Positions 16,506-25,197 of a stretch of DNA of 64,000 bases are shown here, piece after piece. Origin of the DNA: Terrimicrobium sacchariphilum (GTDB lineage: Bacteria; Verrucomicrobiota; Verrucomicrobiia; Chthoniobacterales; Terrimicrobiaceae); the NCBI RefSeq assembly GCF_001613545.1, contig NZ_BDCO01000002.1:2914001-2978000 (forward strand), written 5' to 3'. The notes under the pieces were generated by a model. It was given only the letters and a program-made list of their open reading frames with translations. It was not told where the DNA came from and searched no databases. Position 1 is the stretch's first letter, and each line of letters begins with the position of its first letter. The translations under genes were made by a program, and so were the position numbers.

Positions 16506-18212
16506 CTAGAGTCCGCCGTGCTTCCAGATCGAAAGCACCATGCGCAGGCACATAAAGAATCCCCAGATCAGACCGGCCAGGCCGATGACCGGGACATCCC
16601 CGATCTTGGGGGGAATCCCCGAGTGGATGAGAATGCTGGAGCAGATCAGCACCGAAGCGGCCAGAATGGCATTGGTCAGCCGATTGGCGATGGAGTCGAG
16701 GGTCTTGCGCAACGGCTCGAATCCCTCGGGATCGATCTTGTGCTGGAGCGGGATGCTGACCTTTCCATGCTTGATCTGCTGATAGAGATTCCGGAAATCA
16801 CCGGGAAACGTATCGAGAAAATCCAGTCCCTCGCTCGCCCAGCGCTGCAGCAGCATCATGAGCCGATGCGGGTGATATTTCCCCTGCATGAGCTTGATGG
16901 CATAGGGTTCGCCCTGCTTGATGAAATTCAGGTCAGGATCGAGCGTTCGGCCCACGGCCTCGACCTGGGTCAGGGCCTTGATGCCGAGATAGAAGCTGCC
17001 CTTCATGCGGAGATGGTTGTTGCGCAGCATCTCCAGGAGCTTGTTGAGCACCACCTCCAGCCGGATCTCGCGGAGCGGTCGATTCAGGTGCGTGCCGCTG
17101 AACTCCTCCACGTCGTTTAGCATCTTCGCCGTGTTGGAGGCGAAACCCTCCTCGCTCATGTCGAGGATTGAACGCATGACCTGCTGGTGATTTTTCTCGG
17201 CGAGGCCCGCGATCAACTGCGCAATGCTGGTACGGAACGGCGGGGTAAAGGAGCCCATCATACCGTAATCCAGCAGGCCGATCGCACCGTCCTTCATCAC
17301 GAGCATGTTTCCGGGATGCGGGTCTCCATGGAAAAAGCCAAACTCGAAGATCTGTTTGTAGATCAGCTCGGTGATGTTGCGGGCGAGCACCGATGGGTCG
17401 ATGTCGTTCTTTTGGAGTCGCTTCTCATCGTACACGTTGACTCCCGCCAGGAAGTCCATCGTCAGCACGCGCGTGCTTGTCAGATCGCGGTAAATCTTCG
17501 GCACACGGATAGTCGGGTCGTCGGCAAATTGCTTCCCGAAGCGCTCGGCGTTGGAGGCTTCATGGCTGAAATCGAGTTCCTTCACCAGCGTGGAGGCAAA
17601 CTCGGCTACCACCCCGACCGGATTCAGGCCGGAGATTTCGGGCACGTGCTTGTCCACGAATCGGGCGATGTCGTGGAGGATGGAGAGATCGAGCTCCACG
17701 ACCTTTTGAATATCGGGACGCTGGACCTTGATGGCGACCTTCGTGCCATTCTCCTTCAAGGTGCCCGCATGCACCTGGGCAATGGAGGCGCTGCCAACGG
17801 GCTTGTCCTGAAAGGATGAGAAAACTTCGTCGATCGAGATATTGAGTTCGGACTCGATGATCTCCCTCGCCGTGGACGTGGCAAAGGGAGGCACCTGGGA
17901 CTGGAGCTTGGTCAGTTCGACAAAATACTCATCGTCGACCAAGTCACGCCGCGAGCTGATGATCTGGCCGAATTTAATGAACGTCGGCCCCAGCTCCTCC
18001 AGCGCCATGCGCATGCGAACCGGGAGCGGTTTGGAGAGCACGCCATCCTCCCGCAGGGTGATGGTGGCATCCTCAAGACCGAGGACTCGCTGTAGGGCGA
18101 CGAGCTTGAGGACGTCGGCAAACCCATATTTCCAAAGGATGCCGATAATCTCGCGATATCGCGGAAGGTTGTTGGCAAACTCGACCGCGCTTTTGAGTTG
18201 ATCCAGGATCAC
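16506..18212 (-). CDS. ubiB: UbiB/AarF/ABC1-family atypical kinase
   Basis: A 568-residue membrane-associated kinase-like protein. It shows the diagnostic KxGQ motif (LGPTFIKFGQIISSRRDL), the Ala-rich loop GSASIAQVHAG, the Lys of VAIKVQRP, and FFHGDPHPGNMLVMKDGAIGLLDYG covering the catalytic and metal-binding segments. Two C-terminal hydrophobic helices close the protein. UbiB proteins support quinone biosynthesis, probably by acting on membrane-held precursors. The start is a GTG at 18212. It is downstream of the histidine-kinase chain and 39 bases from it, so it may be the last gene of that operon. Confidence 0.9.
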   Translation of the reverse strand: MILDQLKSAVEFANNLPRYREIIGILWKYGFADVLKLVALQRVLGLEDATITLREDGVLSKPLPVRMRMALEELGPTFIKFGQIISSRRDLVDDEYFVELTKLQSQVPPFATSTAREIIESELNISIDEVFSSFQDKPVGSASIAQVHAGTLKENGTKVAIKVQRPDIQKVVELDLSILHDIARFVDKHVPEISGLNPVGVVAEFASTLVKELDFSHEASNAERFGKQFADDPTIRVPKIYRDLTSTRVLTMDFLAGVNVYDEKRLQKNDIDPSVLARNITELIYKQIFEFGFFHGDPHPGNMLVMKDGAIGLLDYGMMGSFTPPFRTSIAQLIAGLAEKNHQQVMRSILDMSEEGFASNTAKMLNDVEEFSGTHLNRPLREIRLEVVLNKLLEMLRNNHLRMKGSFYLGIKALTQVEAVGRTLDPDLNFIKQGEPYAIKLMQGKYHPHRLMMLLQRWASEGLDFLDTFPGDFRNLYQQIKHGKVSIPLQHKIDPEGFEPLRKTLDSIANRLTNAILAASVLICSSILIHSGIPPKIGDVPVIGLAGLIWGFFMCLRMVLSIWKHGGL

Positions 18213-18251
18213 CCCCTGCGAATAAACCGCCCGGGAGGTCTCGCCAAGCTC

Positions 18252-19421
18252 TTACTTGGCCTCGTTTGGACTCCCCTGCTCCAGGAATCGAACCCGCCTG
18301 TCGCCGCTCGGCAGCCGAATCGTCACCGTGAGCCCCTGCCCCGGCGCGCTTTCGATGATCACCTCGCCGCCATGCGCCCGCACGATGCGGCGCACGATCA
18401 GCAGGCCCAGACCGGAGCCGCTTTGCTTGGTCGTGAAGTACGGCTCGAAGACGCGAGTGATATTCTCGGGCGCAATCCCTCCCCCGCTGTCGGCAAAGGA
18501 AATAAACTGGTGCGTCTCATCCGCTCCGGACCGGATGCGCAGGATGCCGCCTGTTTTCATCGCCTGAAAGGCGTTGCGGATGATGTTGTAAAACGCCTGC
18601 TTGATCTGGTCGCGGTCCACACCCAGCGTCGGCAGCGAGCGATCCAGGTCCACCTCGACCAGAATGTCCCGATCCCGGATCTCCGCCTGCAGAAAGGAGA
18701 CGGATTCCTCGACGATCGCGTTCAGGCTATCGGGCCTCAGGGTCAACGGCTGGGGTCGGATGGCGCGAAGGAATTGCGTGATGATGTGATCGAGGCGTTT
18801 CACCTCCTGCCGGGCGACGTTGATCGACTCCTCGAATTCGCCGCGCGAGCGCGAGGGCAGCTTGCGCAGCCGCCGCTCCATGAGCTGCAGGTGGATGTCG
18901 AGCGAGTTCAGCGGATTGCCGATCTCGTGGGCCACACCGGCGGCCAGCAGTGTGAGGGCGGAAAAGCGCTCGCTCTCGATGGTTTCCTGCGTCTCGCGCC
19001 GATACTGCGTGATGTCACGTAAGATGATGGCGTGTCCGACGACCTCATCGGGGCTGTCCTCGCTCATCAGGGGAACCGTGTAAAAATTCAGATGCCGGTT
19101 CTCGGGATAGAAAACCTCCAGATCGCGGCTAATGACTCCTCCGCCGGCGGAAAGCTGTTCGAAATCGAGTCCGCGTACGGCGTGGCCCAGCAGCTCGCCC
19201 AGGCTGGCCTCGACGCTGATGCCGAAGAATCCGGCGGCGGCGCGATTGAGGTAAATGATGCGCCCCGAGGGATCAGTCACGATCACACCCTCCAGGATGG
19301 CGTTGAAGATCGTCTCAAGAAACCCCTTCTCGCGAGCGATCTCGACGAGGTAGTTCTGTACATCGCCGGGCTGCACCAGCCGGATGCGCTCGATGAGTTT
19401 TTCCAGGAAGCCGCGTTTCAT
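18252..19421 (-). CDS. Soluble PAS-domain sensor histidine kinase (NtrB/AtoS-like)
   Basis: A 389-residue kinase with no membrane helix. Residues about 33-140 are a PAS domain (AILEGVIVTDPSGRIIYLN). The HisKA box is AAGVAHEIGNPLNSLDIHLQ with phospho-accepting H165. The C-terminal ATPase domain has N (YNIIRNAFQAMK), G1 (FADSGGGIA), F (VFEPYFTTK) and G2 (GSGLGLLIVRRI) boxes. The ATG at 19421 is preferred because it forms an ATGA overlap with the aldehyde dehydrogenase stop. No response regulator is encoded nearby, so it is an orphan. The signal sensed is probably cytosolic. Confidence 0.9.
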   Translation of the reverse strand: MKRGFLEKLIERIRLVQPGDVQNYLVEIAREKGFLETIFNAILEGVIVTDPSGRIIYLNRAAAGFFGISVEASLGELLGHAVRGLDFEQLSAGGGVISRDLEVFYPENRHLNFYTVPLMSEDSPDEVVGHAIILRDITQYRRETQETIESERFSALTLLAAGVAHEIGNPLNSLDIHLQLMERRLRKLPSRSRGEFEESINVARQEVKRLDHIITQFLRAIRPQPLTLRPDSLNAIVEESVSFLQAEIRDRDILVEVDLDRSLPTLGVDRDQIKQAFYNIIRNAFQAMKTGGILRIRSGADETHQFISFADSGGGIAPENITRVFEPYFTTKQSGSGLGLLIVRRIVRAHGGEVIIESAPGQGLTVTIRLPSGDRRVRFLEQGSPNEAK

Positions 19422-20791
19422 TTCGCCGCCCTCCACTGCACCGCCTGCTCATCGACGGCAAAGCGCACGAACCCACGCCCGCCCGGCTTCCCATTGCCGG
19501 AAGCACCGAAGCCGCCGAAAGGAAGAGTGGATGGCGAGAATGTCGTGGGCAGGTTCCAATACAGATTTCCCACCTCCAGCCGGTCGCCGATCTCGCGGAA
19601 ACTCTCCTCCGTCGCGGTAAAGATCGAGGCGGTGAGGCCGAAGGGCACGCTGTCATGGAGGGCAACCAGTTCCTCGTCACCGTCAAAGGTCTGCAACGAC
19701 ACGATAGGGCAAAACATTTCCTGATCCGAAACCCCTGAGGCAAATTTCGCGACCGCTGGACGAACGTAATAGCCCGTATGCCCATTCATTTGAGGCAGGA
19801 CCTCGCCGGGAACGATCCACTCGGCACGCTCGGCCAGGAAACCGGAGTAACGCTGAACGGAGCGCTCGGTCGCCAACGGCCCGAGCATGGTGGTTTCGTC
19901 GAGCGGATACCCGGGTTGATACCGCTGAAGCGAGGCTTTCAGGAGTTCGCAATAATCCTTCTCCACCTCGCGAGCCACCAAGACACGGCTGGACGCGTTG
20001 CATCGCTGGCCGGTTGTCAGGCACATTGCGTCGGCGGTGCATTCGGCGGCGAGCGCCAGGTCGGCGTCACTCAGGACGATAACGGCGTTCTTGCCACCCA
20101 ACTCCAGTGCGACCGACTTGGAATAATCCTCGGCCAAGTCCCGAGCGAGCGCCTTGCCGACAGGCACGGAGCCGGTGAAGCACACCGAGCGCACCGCCGG
20201 ATGCAGACATACCGCCTGCCCGATCGCGCCCCATCCTTGCACCAACTCAAATACGCCGGGCGGCAATGCGCTCTGCATTGCCTCTGCGTAAGCCGCCACG
20301 GTCGTCGCGACCAGCGGCGAGGGCTTGAAGAGCACGGTATTCCCTGCCACCAGATAAGCCATCGCGGCGCCGTGGCCGAGATGGATGGGAAAGTTAAACG
20401 GCGAGATCACAGCCGCCGGGCCGCGAGCGCGGTGCCGTACGACCGCCGGGTGCGGCCCCTTTTCCACCGCCTCCTCCCCGATGTAGCGGCGAGCGTCCTC
20501 AAAGGTGAGGTCAAACTTGGCAATGACTGCACCAAGCTCGATCCGGGCTTCGCGCAGCGGCTTGCCCATCTCCGTTGCGATCAGCACGGCAAGCTCCTCC
20601 TGCCGCGCCTTCACCGCCTCCTGCGCTCCCTTGAGAGCCGTGATCCGGTCGTCCAGACTGGCGCGCCTCCATTCCGGGAAGGCTTTGACAGCGCGGGAGA
20701 CGGATGCCTCCACGTTGCCGGAATGCGCCTCGGGCAGAGAGACGGTCAGGTCTCCCGGGGATCGATTCGTCCAGACGGCCGGTTCGTTCAT
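19418..20791 (-). CDS. Aldehyde dehydrogenase, succinylglutamate-semialdehyde dehydrogenase-like
   Basis: A 457-residue NAD(P)-dependent aldehyde dehydrogenase. Visible elements are ISPFNFPIHLGHG (cofactor-side loop), FKPSPLVATT, the catalytic Glu in ALELGGKNAVIV, and the nucleophilic Cys in TTGQRCNASSR. The 'PFNFP-HLGHG' segment and overall spacing resemble AstD of arginine catabolism, but no other ast gene is nearby, so the substrate is open. Both ends overlap neighbours by 4 bases: oligopeptidase upstream and histidine kinase downstream. This supports one operon. Confidence 0.85.
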   Translation of the reverse strand: MNEPAVWTNRSPGDLTVSLPEAHSGNVEASVSRAVKAFPEWRRASLDDRITALKGAQEAVKARQEELAVLIATEMGKPLREARIELGAVIAKFDLTFEDARRYIGEEAVEKGPHPAVVRHRARGPAAVISPFNFPIHLGHGAAMAYLVAGNTVLFKPSPLVATTVAAYAEAMQSALPPGVFELVQGWGAIGQAVCLHPAVRSVCFTGSVPVGKALARDLAEDYSKSVALELGGKNAVIVLSDADLALAAECTADAMCLTTGQRCNASSRVLVAREVEKDYCELLKASLQRYQPGYPLDETTMLGPLATERSVQRYSGFLAERAEWIVPGEVLPQMNGHTGYYVRPAVAKFASGVSDQEMFCPIVSLQTFDGDEELVALHDSVPFGLTASIFTATEESFREIGDRLEVGNLYWNLPTTFSPSTLPFGGFGASGNGKPGGRGFVRFAVDEQAVQWRAAK

Positions 20792-22620
20792 GCGTTGAGC
20801 AGGGTTTCGAGTTCGTTGACGCGACGTTCGAAGAGCGCCAGCGCGGCGTCGACCGGCGCGGGCGTGGACATATCCACCCCAGCCTCAGCGAGCGTCTCAA
20901 TCGGGAACCGGCTGCCGCCGCTCTTGAGGAAGTTCAGATACTTCGAGGCGTCGCCCGTCGCAAGAACCTGCTCGGCCAGCGCCGCCGCCGCCGAGATGCC
21001 CGTGGCGTATTTATAGACGTAGAAAGCGCCGTAGAAATGCGGGATGCGCAGCCCTTCCAGGTTGAGCTCCTCATCGAGGGCAAAGTCGGGACCGAAATAC
21101 GCCTCCAGCAATCCGCGATAGATCTTCTGGAACGTATCCAGAGTCAGTGCGTCGCCGCTCTCCTCGGTTTCGTGGATCGCCTTCTCAAACTCCGCAAACA
21201 TCGTCTGCCGGTAGAGCGTGCCTCGGAGATCGTCGATCTGGCGGTTGAGGATATAGGCGCGCATGCGCGGGTCGTCCGTGGTCTTCAGGAGATGCTCGGT
21301 GAGGAGGATCTCGTTGAAGGTCGACGCCACCTCCGCGAGGAAGATCGGGTAGTGGTAATTCTGAAAGCTCTGCGCGCGCTGGGAGTACCAGGTGTGCATC
21401 GAGTGGCCGGCCTCATGGGCGAGCGTGTAGACATCGGAGAACACGTCGGCCTTGTAATTCATCATGATGTACGGCGGGCTCGTGTACGTGCCATAGCTGA
21501 AGGCTCCGCTCCGCTTGCCCTTGTTCTCGTACCGGTCGCACCAGCGACCATCGCGCAGGCCATGGCCGAGCACCTCGCGGTATTTGTCGCCGAGCGGCAC
21601 GAGAGCGCTGAGCACCTTTTCCACCGCGCCGTCCCACGGCACCTCGGTGTGCACGTCGCCGACCATTGGCACGTAGGTGTCGTAGTGATGAATCTCGTCG
21701 AGACCCAGCACGCGCTTGCGCAGGGCAAAGTAGCGATAGAGCGGCTGGAGGTGATTGCGCACCGAGCCGATGAGATTGTCGTACACGCTCACCGGCACGT
21801 CGTCGTAGAAGAGCGCGCATTCGAGAGCCGACGGATAGTTGCGAGCGCGAGCGTAAAAGACATCCGCGCGCACGGAATTCGCCAGCGAGGAAGCCACCGT
21901 ATACTGGTGGTCGCGGAACTCGGCGTAGAATTTGTGAAACGCCTCCTTGCGCACCGCCGGATCGCGATCCTGGAGGAACGAGGAAAACGAGCTTTGCGTC
22001 AGTTCCCGTTCCTGCCCCCGGCTATCCCGTAGCGAGCCGAATTTCATGTCGACATTGGTCAACTGAGAGAAGGTGTCGCGATGTCCGCGCGTCGCGGCGG
22101 AGCCGAGCGCAAGCAAGCGCTCCTCGGCGGCGGTGAGCGTGTGCGGCTTCAGTCGGCGCAACTTGCGCAGCGGGATCGTCCACTCCGCCAGCACCGGATC
22201 GGCAAGATATGCCTCGTAGGCCTCGTCGGAAAGCGCCTGGAGTTCAGGCTGGAAGAAGGAAAAGGCCTCCCCCACCCGTACGAGCAAACCATCGAGACGG
22301 GCTTCACGGGAGAGCGCGCCCGCATCTGAGCTATCCTCGGTGACCTTGAGCGCCGCATATTGGTTGAGCCGCTCGACGCGAAGATCGACCGTCTTTTCAA
22401 ACTCAAGGGCTTCCCGAAGCTTCGAGGCTCCTTCCGCAAGCTTGCCTCGAAATTCCGCTGCCTTCGGGAACTCCGCTTGCAGTACGGCAAAATCCTTCTC
22501 CCATTCCTCGTCGCTCGTATAGAGCGGATTCAGGTCCCAGGTATCCTCGACTTTCACCTCCGAACGCAGGGGGGTGCGTTTACCGCCATCGCCTTCCGAC
22601 AGAAACCGTGCTGACAACAT
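20788..22620 (-). CDS. pepF: Oligoendopeptidase F (M3 family)
   Basis: A 610-residue cytosolic zinc peptidase that cleaves short peptides. The zinc-binding HExxH is in YTLAHEAGHSMHTWYSQ, and the third ligand Glu follows in LAEVASTFNEILLTE. The N-terminal region (VEDTWDLNPLYTSDEEWEKD) matches the PepF opening. The same frame can be read from a TTG at 22650, but the ATG at 22620 gives the usual N-terminus. The stop overlaps the aldehyde dehydrogenase start (20788-20791). It is first of the peptidase - dehydrogenase - kinase chain. Confidence 0.92.
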   Translation of the reverse strand: MLSARFLSEGDGGKRTPLRSEVKVEDTWDLNPLYTSDEEWEKDFAVLQAEFPKAAEFRGKLAEGASKLREALEFEKTVDLRVERLNQYAALKVTEDSSDAGALSREARLDGLLVRVGEAFSFFQPELQALSDEAYEAYLADPVLAEWTIPLRKLRRLKPHTLTAAEERLLALGSAATRGHRDTFSQLTNVDMKFGSLRDSRGQERELTQSSFSSFLQDRDPAVRKEAFHKFYAEFRDHQYTVASSLANSVRADVFYARARNYPSALECALFYDDVPVSVYDNLIGSVRNHLQPLYRYFALRKRVLGLDEIHHYDTYVPMVGDVHTEVPWDGAVEKVLSALVPLGDKYREVLGHGLRDGRWCDRYENKGKRSGAFSYGTYTSPPYIMMNYKADVFSDVYTLAHEAGHSMHTWYSQRAQSFQNYHYPIFLAEVASTFNEILLTEHLLKTTDDPRMRAYILNRQIDDLRGTLYRQTMFAEFEKAIHETEESGDALTLDTFQKIYRGLLEAYFGPDFALDEELNLEGLRIPHFYGAFYVYKYATGISAAAALAEQVLATGDASKYLNFLKSGGSRFPIETLAEAGVDMSTPAPVDAALALFERRVNELETLLNA

Positions 22621-22732
22621 CCTCCCATCATACCGAGCCTGCTCCAGCAAACAACTTGTTACAGCAGCCTGATTTTCGTTTTCGCACCGGGAGATAAAGA
22701 TTACTCATCGCCCAAGCTCTCACGCCAAATCC

Positions 22733-23665
22733 ATGGAACCGCTGTTGCAACGCCTGAACCGCTCAATCGATCGTTTTTTGGGGAAGCGAATCGGCAATGG
22801 CCTGCGCTTTGGAGGTCGCACGGGGATGAATACCGTTCACCTCTACAGCGAGATCGATGGCGAGCAACGTGCCGCTTCGTTCGCCTACTACGTCCTATTT
22901 TCCATCTTCCCGCTCTGCGCTCTGATCCTCACGACCGGATCGGCATTCTTCGGGACGACCGATGTGGTGGAGACGATCAAGGGCTTCCTGCCCATCAGCG
23001 CACAGGAGCAGAAATTCATCTGGGAAAATGTCCATCGCCTGGAACAGGCCCGCGGCGGGGTAAGCGCGATTTCGGTGGCGATCCTGCTTTGGAGCTCGCT
23101 ACGCTTTTTCCAAGCCCTAGTCCGAGGTGTGAACCGGGCATGGCATACGGTGGAAATCCCATGGTGGCAGGTCCCGCTGAAGAACCTGCTAATGCTCCTC
23201 ATCATCGGCAGTGCACTCTTCGTCGGTCTGTTGATTCCCGCCGTCCTGCAGGCCGTGAGAAACATCCTGATCGGTGCCGAGCAGTGGGTGCTCCATTATT
23301 ATCCCCAGTTCAATCTCGGCCTCGCTTCCATGGCTCTGGATCTGTCCCGGTACCTGCTGGGAGGACTCGTGCTGTTTTACTGCTTCAGCCTCCTCTATAT
23401 GCTGGCACCACGCCGCCGGGTGTACTTTCGCCAGGTCTGGCTGGCCGCGGTCATCGTGACGCTGGCGCTACAGGCATGCCAGATTGCCTTCGTGAACTAT
23501 CTTCCGCACCTGCTGAATTACGGAATCTACGGTGCAGTCGGCGGTCTCATGCTGCTGCTTTTCTGGGTCTACATCTCCGGAATCGTCATCATTCTCGGCG
23601 GGTGTCTTTGTGTAGCTCTCGACAAGGAATGGAATGGCCGGGTGGAAGTTATTCCAGCCAGTTGA
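22733..23665 (+). CDS. YihY/BrkB-family inner-membrane protein
   Basis: A 310-residue protein with about six transmembrane helices in the YihY/virulence-factor BrkB pattern: the SFAYYVLFSIFPLCALIL opening helix, SLRFFQALVRGVNRAWHT with the conserved loop, LAPRRRVYFRQVW and the closing GIYGAVGGLMLLLFWVYISG. The family was once misnamed RNase BN and its role is undefined. The last 17 bases overlap a small minus-strand membrane gene at 23649-23792. The start is divergent from pepF. Confidence 0.88.
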   Translation: MEPLLQRLNRSIDRFLGKRIGNGLRFGGRTGMNTVHLYSEIDGEQRAASFAYYVLFSIFPLCALILTTGSAFFGTTDVVETIKGFLPISAQEQKFIWENVHRLEQARGGVSAISVAILLWSSLRFFQALVRGVNRAWHTVEIPWWQVPLKNLLMLLIIGSALFVGLLIPAVLQAVRNILIGAEQWVLHYYPQFNLGLASMALDLSRYLLGGLVLFYCFSLLYMLAPRRRVYFRQVWLAAVIVTLALQACQIAFVNYLPHLLNYGIYGAVGGLMLLLFWVYISGIVIILGGCLCVALDKEWNGRVEVIPAS

Positions 23666-23792
23666 GCAGGTTGAAATCCGTCGCGATGAGGACCGTACAG
23701 ATCACAATCATCCCGATGAGGCCCACCACGCAAAGACAAGCTCCACCAACCAGCCACCGCCGGATCAACCGATCTTCCGCCTCCGGGTCCAT
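23649..23792 (-). CDS. 47-residue single-pass membrane protein
   Basis: Reading the minus strand from the ATG at 23792 gives MDPEAEDRLIRRWLVGG followed by a strong hydrophobic helix of about 23 residues and a short polar end (DFNLLNWLE). The charge pattern, acidic then Arg-rich before the helix, is that of a genuine small membrane protein and not of an antisense shadow, which is typically Arg/Pro rich. It overlaps the yihY stop by 17 bases. Function unknown. Confidence 0.55.
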   Translation of the reverse strand: MDPEAEDRLIRRWLVGGACLCVVGLIGMIVICTVLIATDFNLLNWLE

Positions 23793-23855
23793 CCTGCAAA
23801 AGTAAGTCCTCCAGGCCAGACGGACAAGCCTGACCCGCTGACGAGTACCCTCCCT

Positions 23856-24575
23856 ATGTTGAATGATCCTAAGCAGGATGATATCGCAGGGCACGTGCGT
23901 ACGCATCTTCGCAGAGTCGCCGTGAGCGGTTTCACCCTGGTGGAACTCCTCATCACGATTGCCATTGTGGGCATACTAACCGCGCTCGTGATGGTCAACT
24001 GGCCCCAGTTGCGGCTGATGACCCAGCGCTCAACCGCATTGAACAATATGCGAGCGATCGGCGTCGCGTTTCACCTCTATGCCAATGAGCATGACGGGGT
24101 ATTGCCGCAACGGACCACCGGTGCAACCGACCGGTGGCCGCGCATCCTTGCGGACTATCTTGATGACATCAAGGTCTACGCCGCGGTAGGCGACGGCAAT
24201 GTGAACCGCTCCGATCGGGAGCTACTCCTCTCCAACTCCCGGAACAACACGAGCTACATCATGAATGGATATAACGATGTCGGCGCGTACCAGGACACCA
24301 CGGTCCAGGTACGCATCACTCAAATATCCCATCCCTCACAAGTCATCCTCCTCGGCACACCCAAGGCGGGAAGCACCCATTTCTACATGGATATGCTGGA
24401 GGGAAAAAACGGCAACCATGTCGATGTCCTGAACCTCGAACTCTACGACAACGGATCGAATTACCTATTCGCAGATGGTTCCGCCCGATTTATCAAAAAA
24501 GCGGACTACGACCACCGTCTCTGGCTGGTAAATCCCGACTTCGCCATCCCCGGCGAACCGTCTCAGACGCCTTGA
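23856..24575 (+). CDS. Type II pseudopilin-like protein with prepilin leader
   Basis: A 239-residue protein with a class III prepilin signal: a positively charged leader (HLRRVAVSG) then the processing site G/FTLVELLITIAIVGIL with the conserved Glu at +5, then a long soluble domain. The later part contains LFADGSARFIKKADYDHRLW, a 'DG-x-A-R' turn common in verrucomicrobial and planctomycetal prepilin-like proteins. The ATG at 23856 puts the leader at about 25 residues. No secretion or pilus genes are adjacent. It follows the small minus-strand gene by 63 bases. Confidence 0.85.
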   Translation: MLNDPKQDDIAGHVRTHLRRVAVSGFTLVELLITIAIVGILTALVMVNWPQLRLMTQRSTALNNMRAIGVAFHLYANEHDGVLPQRTTGATDRWPRILADYLDDIKVYAAVGDGNVNRSDRELLLSNSRNNTSYIMNGYNDVGAYQDTTVQVRITQISHPSQVILLGTPKAGSTHFYMDMLEGKNGNHVDVLNLELYDNGSNYLFADGSARFIKKADYDHRLWLVNPDFAIPGEPSQTP

Positions 24576-24603
24576 CACCTCCCCCATGATCAAGGCTCAC
24601 CGC

Positions 24604-25143
24604 ATGAGAAAAATCCTCGCCGCAGCTTCGATATTCCTTTTTTCCTTGTCCATGCTCCCTGCCTCCACGCTCCAGGAAATCCCGTTTGAAACGATGGACG
24701 GAAAAACGTCGAAACTCGGCGATTACTCCGGGAAGGTCTTACTCGTGGTCAATGTCGCCTCCAAGTGCGGCCTGACTCCACAGTACGCCGCCCTAGAAAC
24801 CCTTCAGCAAAAGTACGGCCCGGAGGGATTCACCATTCTGGGGTTCCCTTGCAATGACTTCGCCGGACAGGAGCCGGGAACCAACGAGGAAATCGTTTCC
24901 TTTTGCTCGACTCGCTACAACGTCACCTTCCCCATCCTGGCCAAGGTCCATGTCCTCGGAGCAGAAAAAGCCCCGCTCTTTGCCGCTCTGACCGGACCGG
25001 ACGCAAAATTCCCCGGCGACATCGCGTGGAACTTTGGGAAATTCCTGATCGGCCGGAATGGCGAGGTCATAGCCCGCTTCGAACCCAAGACGAAACCCGA
25101 CGATCAAGCCGTCATCTCCGCAGTGGAAGCCGCACTCAAATAG
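24604..25143 (+). CDS. Secreted glutathione peroxidase-like thiol peroxidase
   Basis: A 179-residue protein with an N-terminal signal peptide (MRKILAAASIFLFSLSMLPAS). The catalytic tetrad elements are visible: Cys in NVASKCGLTPQY, Gln in GFPCNDFAGQEPG, and Trp-Asn in IAWNFGKFLIGRNG. The resolving-type Cys occurs in GFPCN. It reduces peroxides, probably in the periplasm and with thioredoxin-like donors as for most bacterial members. An ATG at 24586 is an equally possible start. The gene follows the pseudopilin-like gene by 28 bases. Confidence 0.9.
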   Translation: MRKILAAASIFLFSLSMLPASTLQEIPFETMDGKTSKLGDYSGKVLLVVNVASKCGLTPQYAALETLQQKYGPEGFTILGFPCNDFAGQEPGTNEEIVSFCSTRYNVTFPILAKVHVLGAEKAPLFAALTGPDAKFPGDIAWNFGKFLIGRNGEVIARFEPKTKPDDQAVISAVEAALK

Positions 25144-25197
25144 TTTTTACCCATGTTCCGACTCGATCGTGAAGAAAGTCTCCCCCTCACCGCTCCC

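Noticed and set aside
20704-22032. Plus-strand frame opposite pepF
   Set aside because: Composition is Arg/His/Val-rich without motif, and the opposite strand encodes the HEAGH peptidase.
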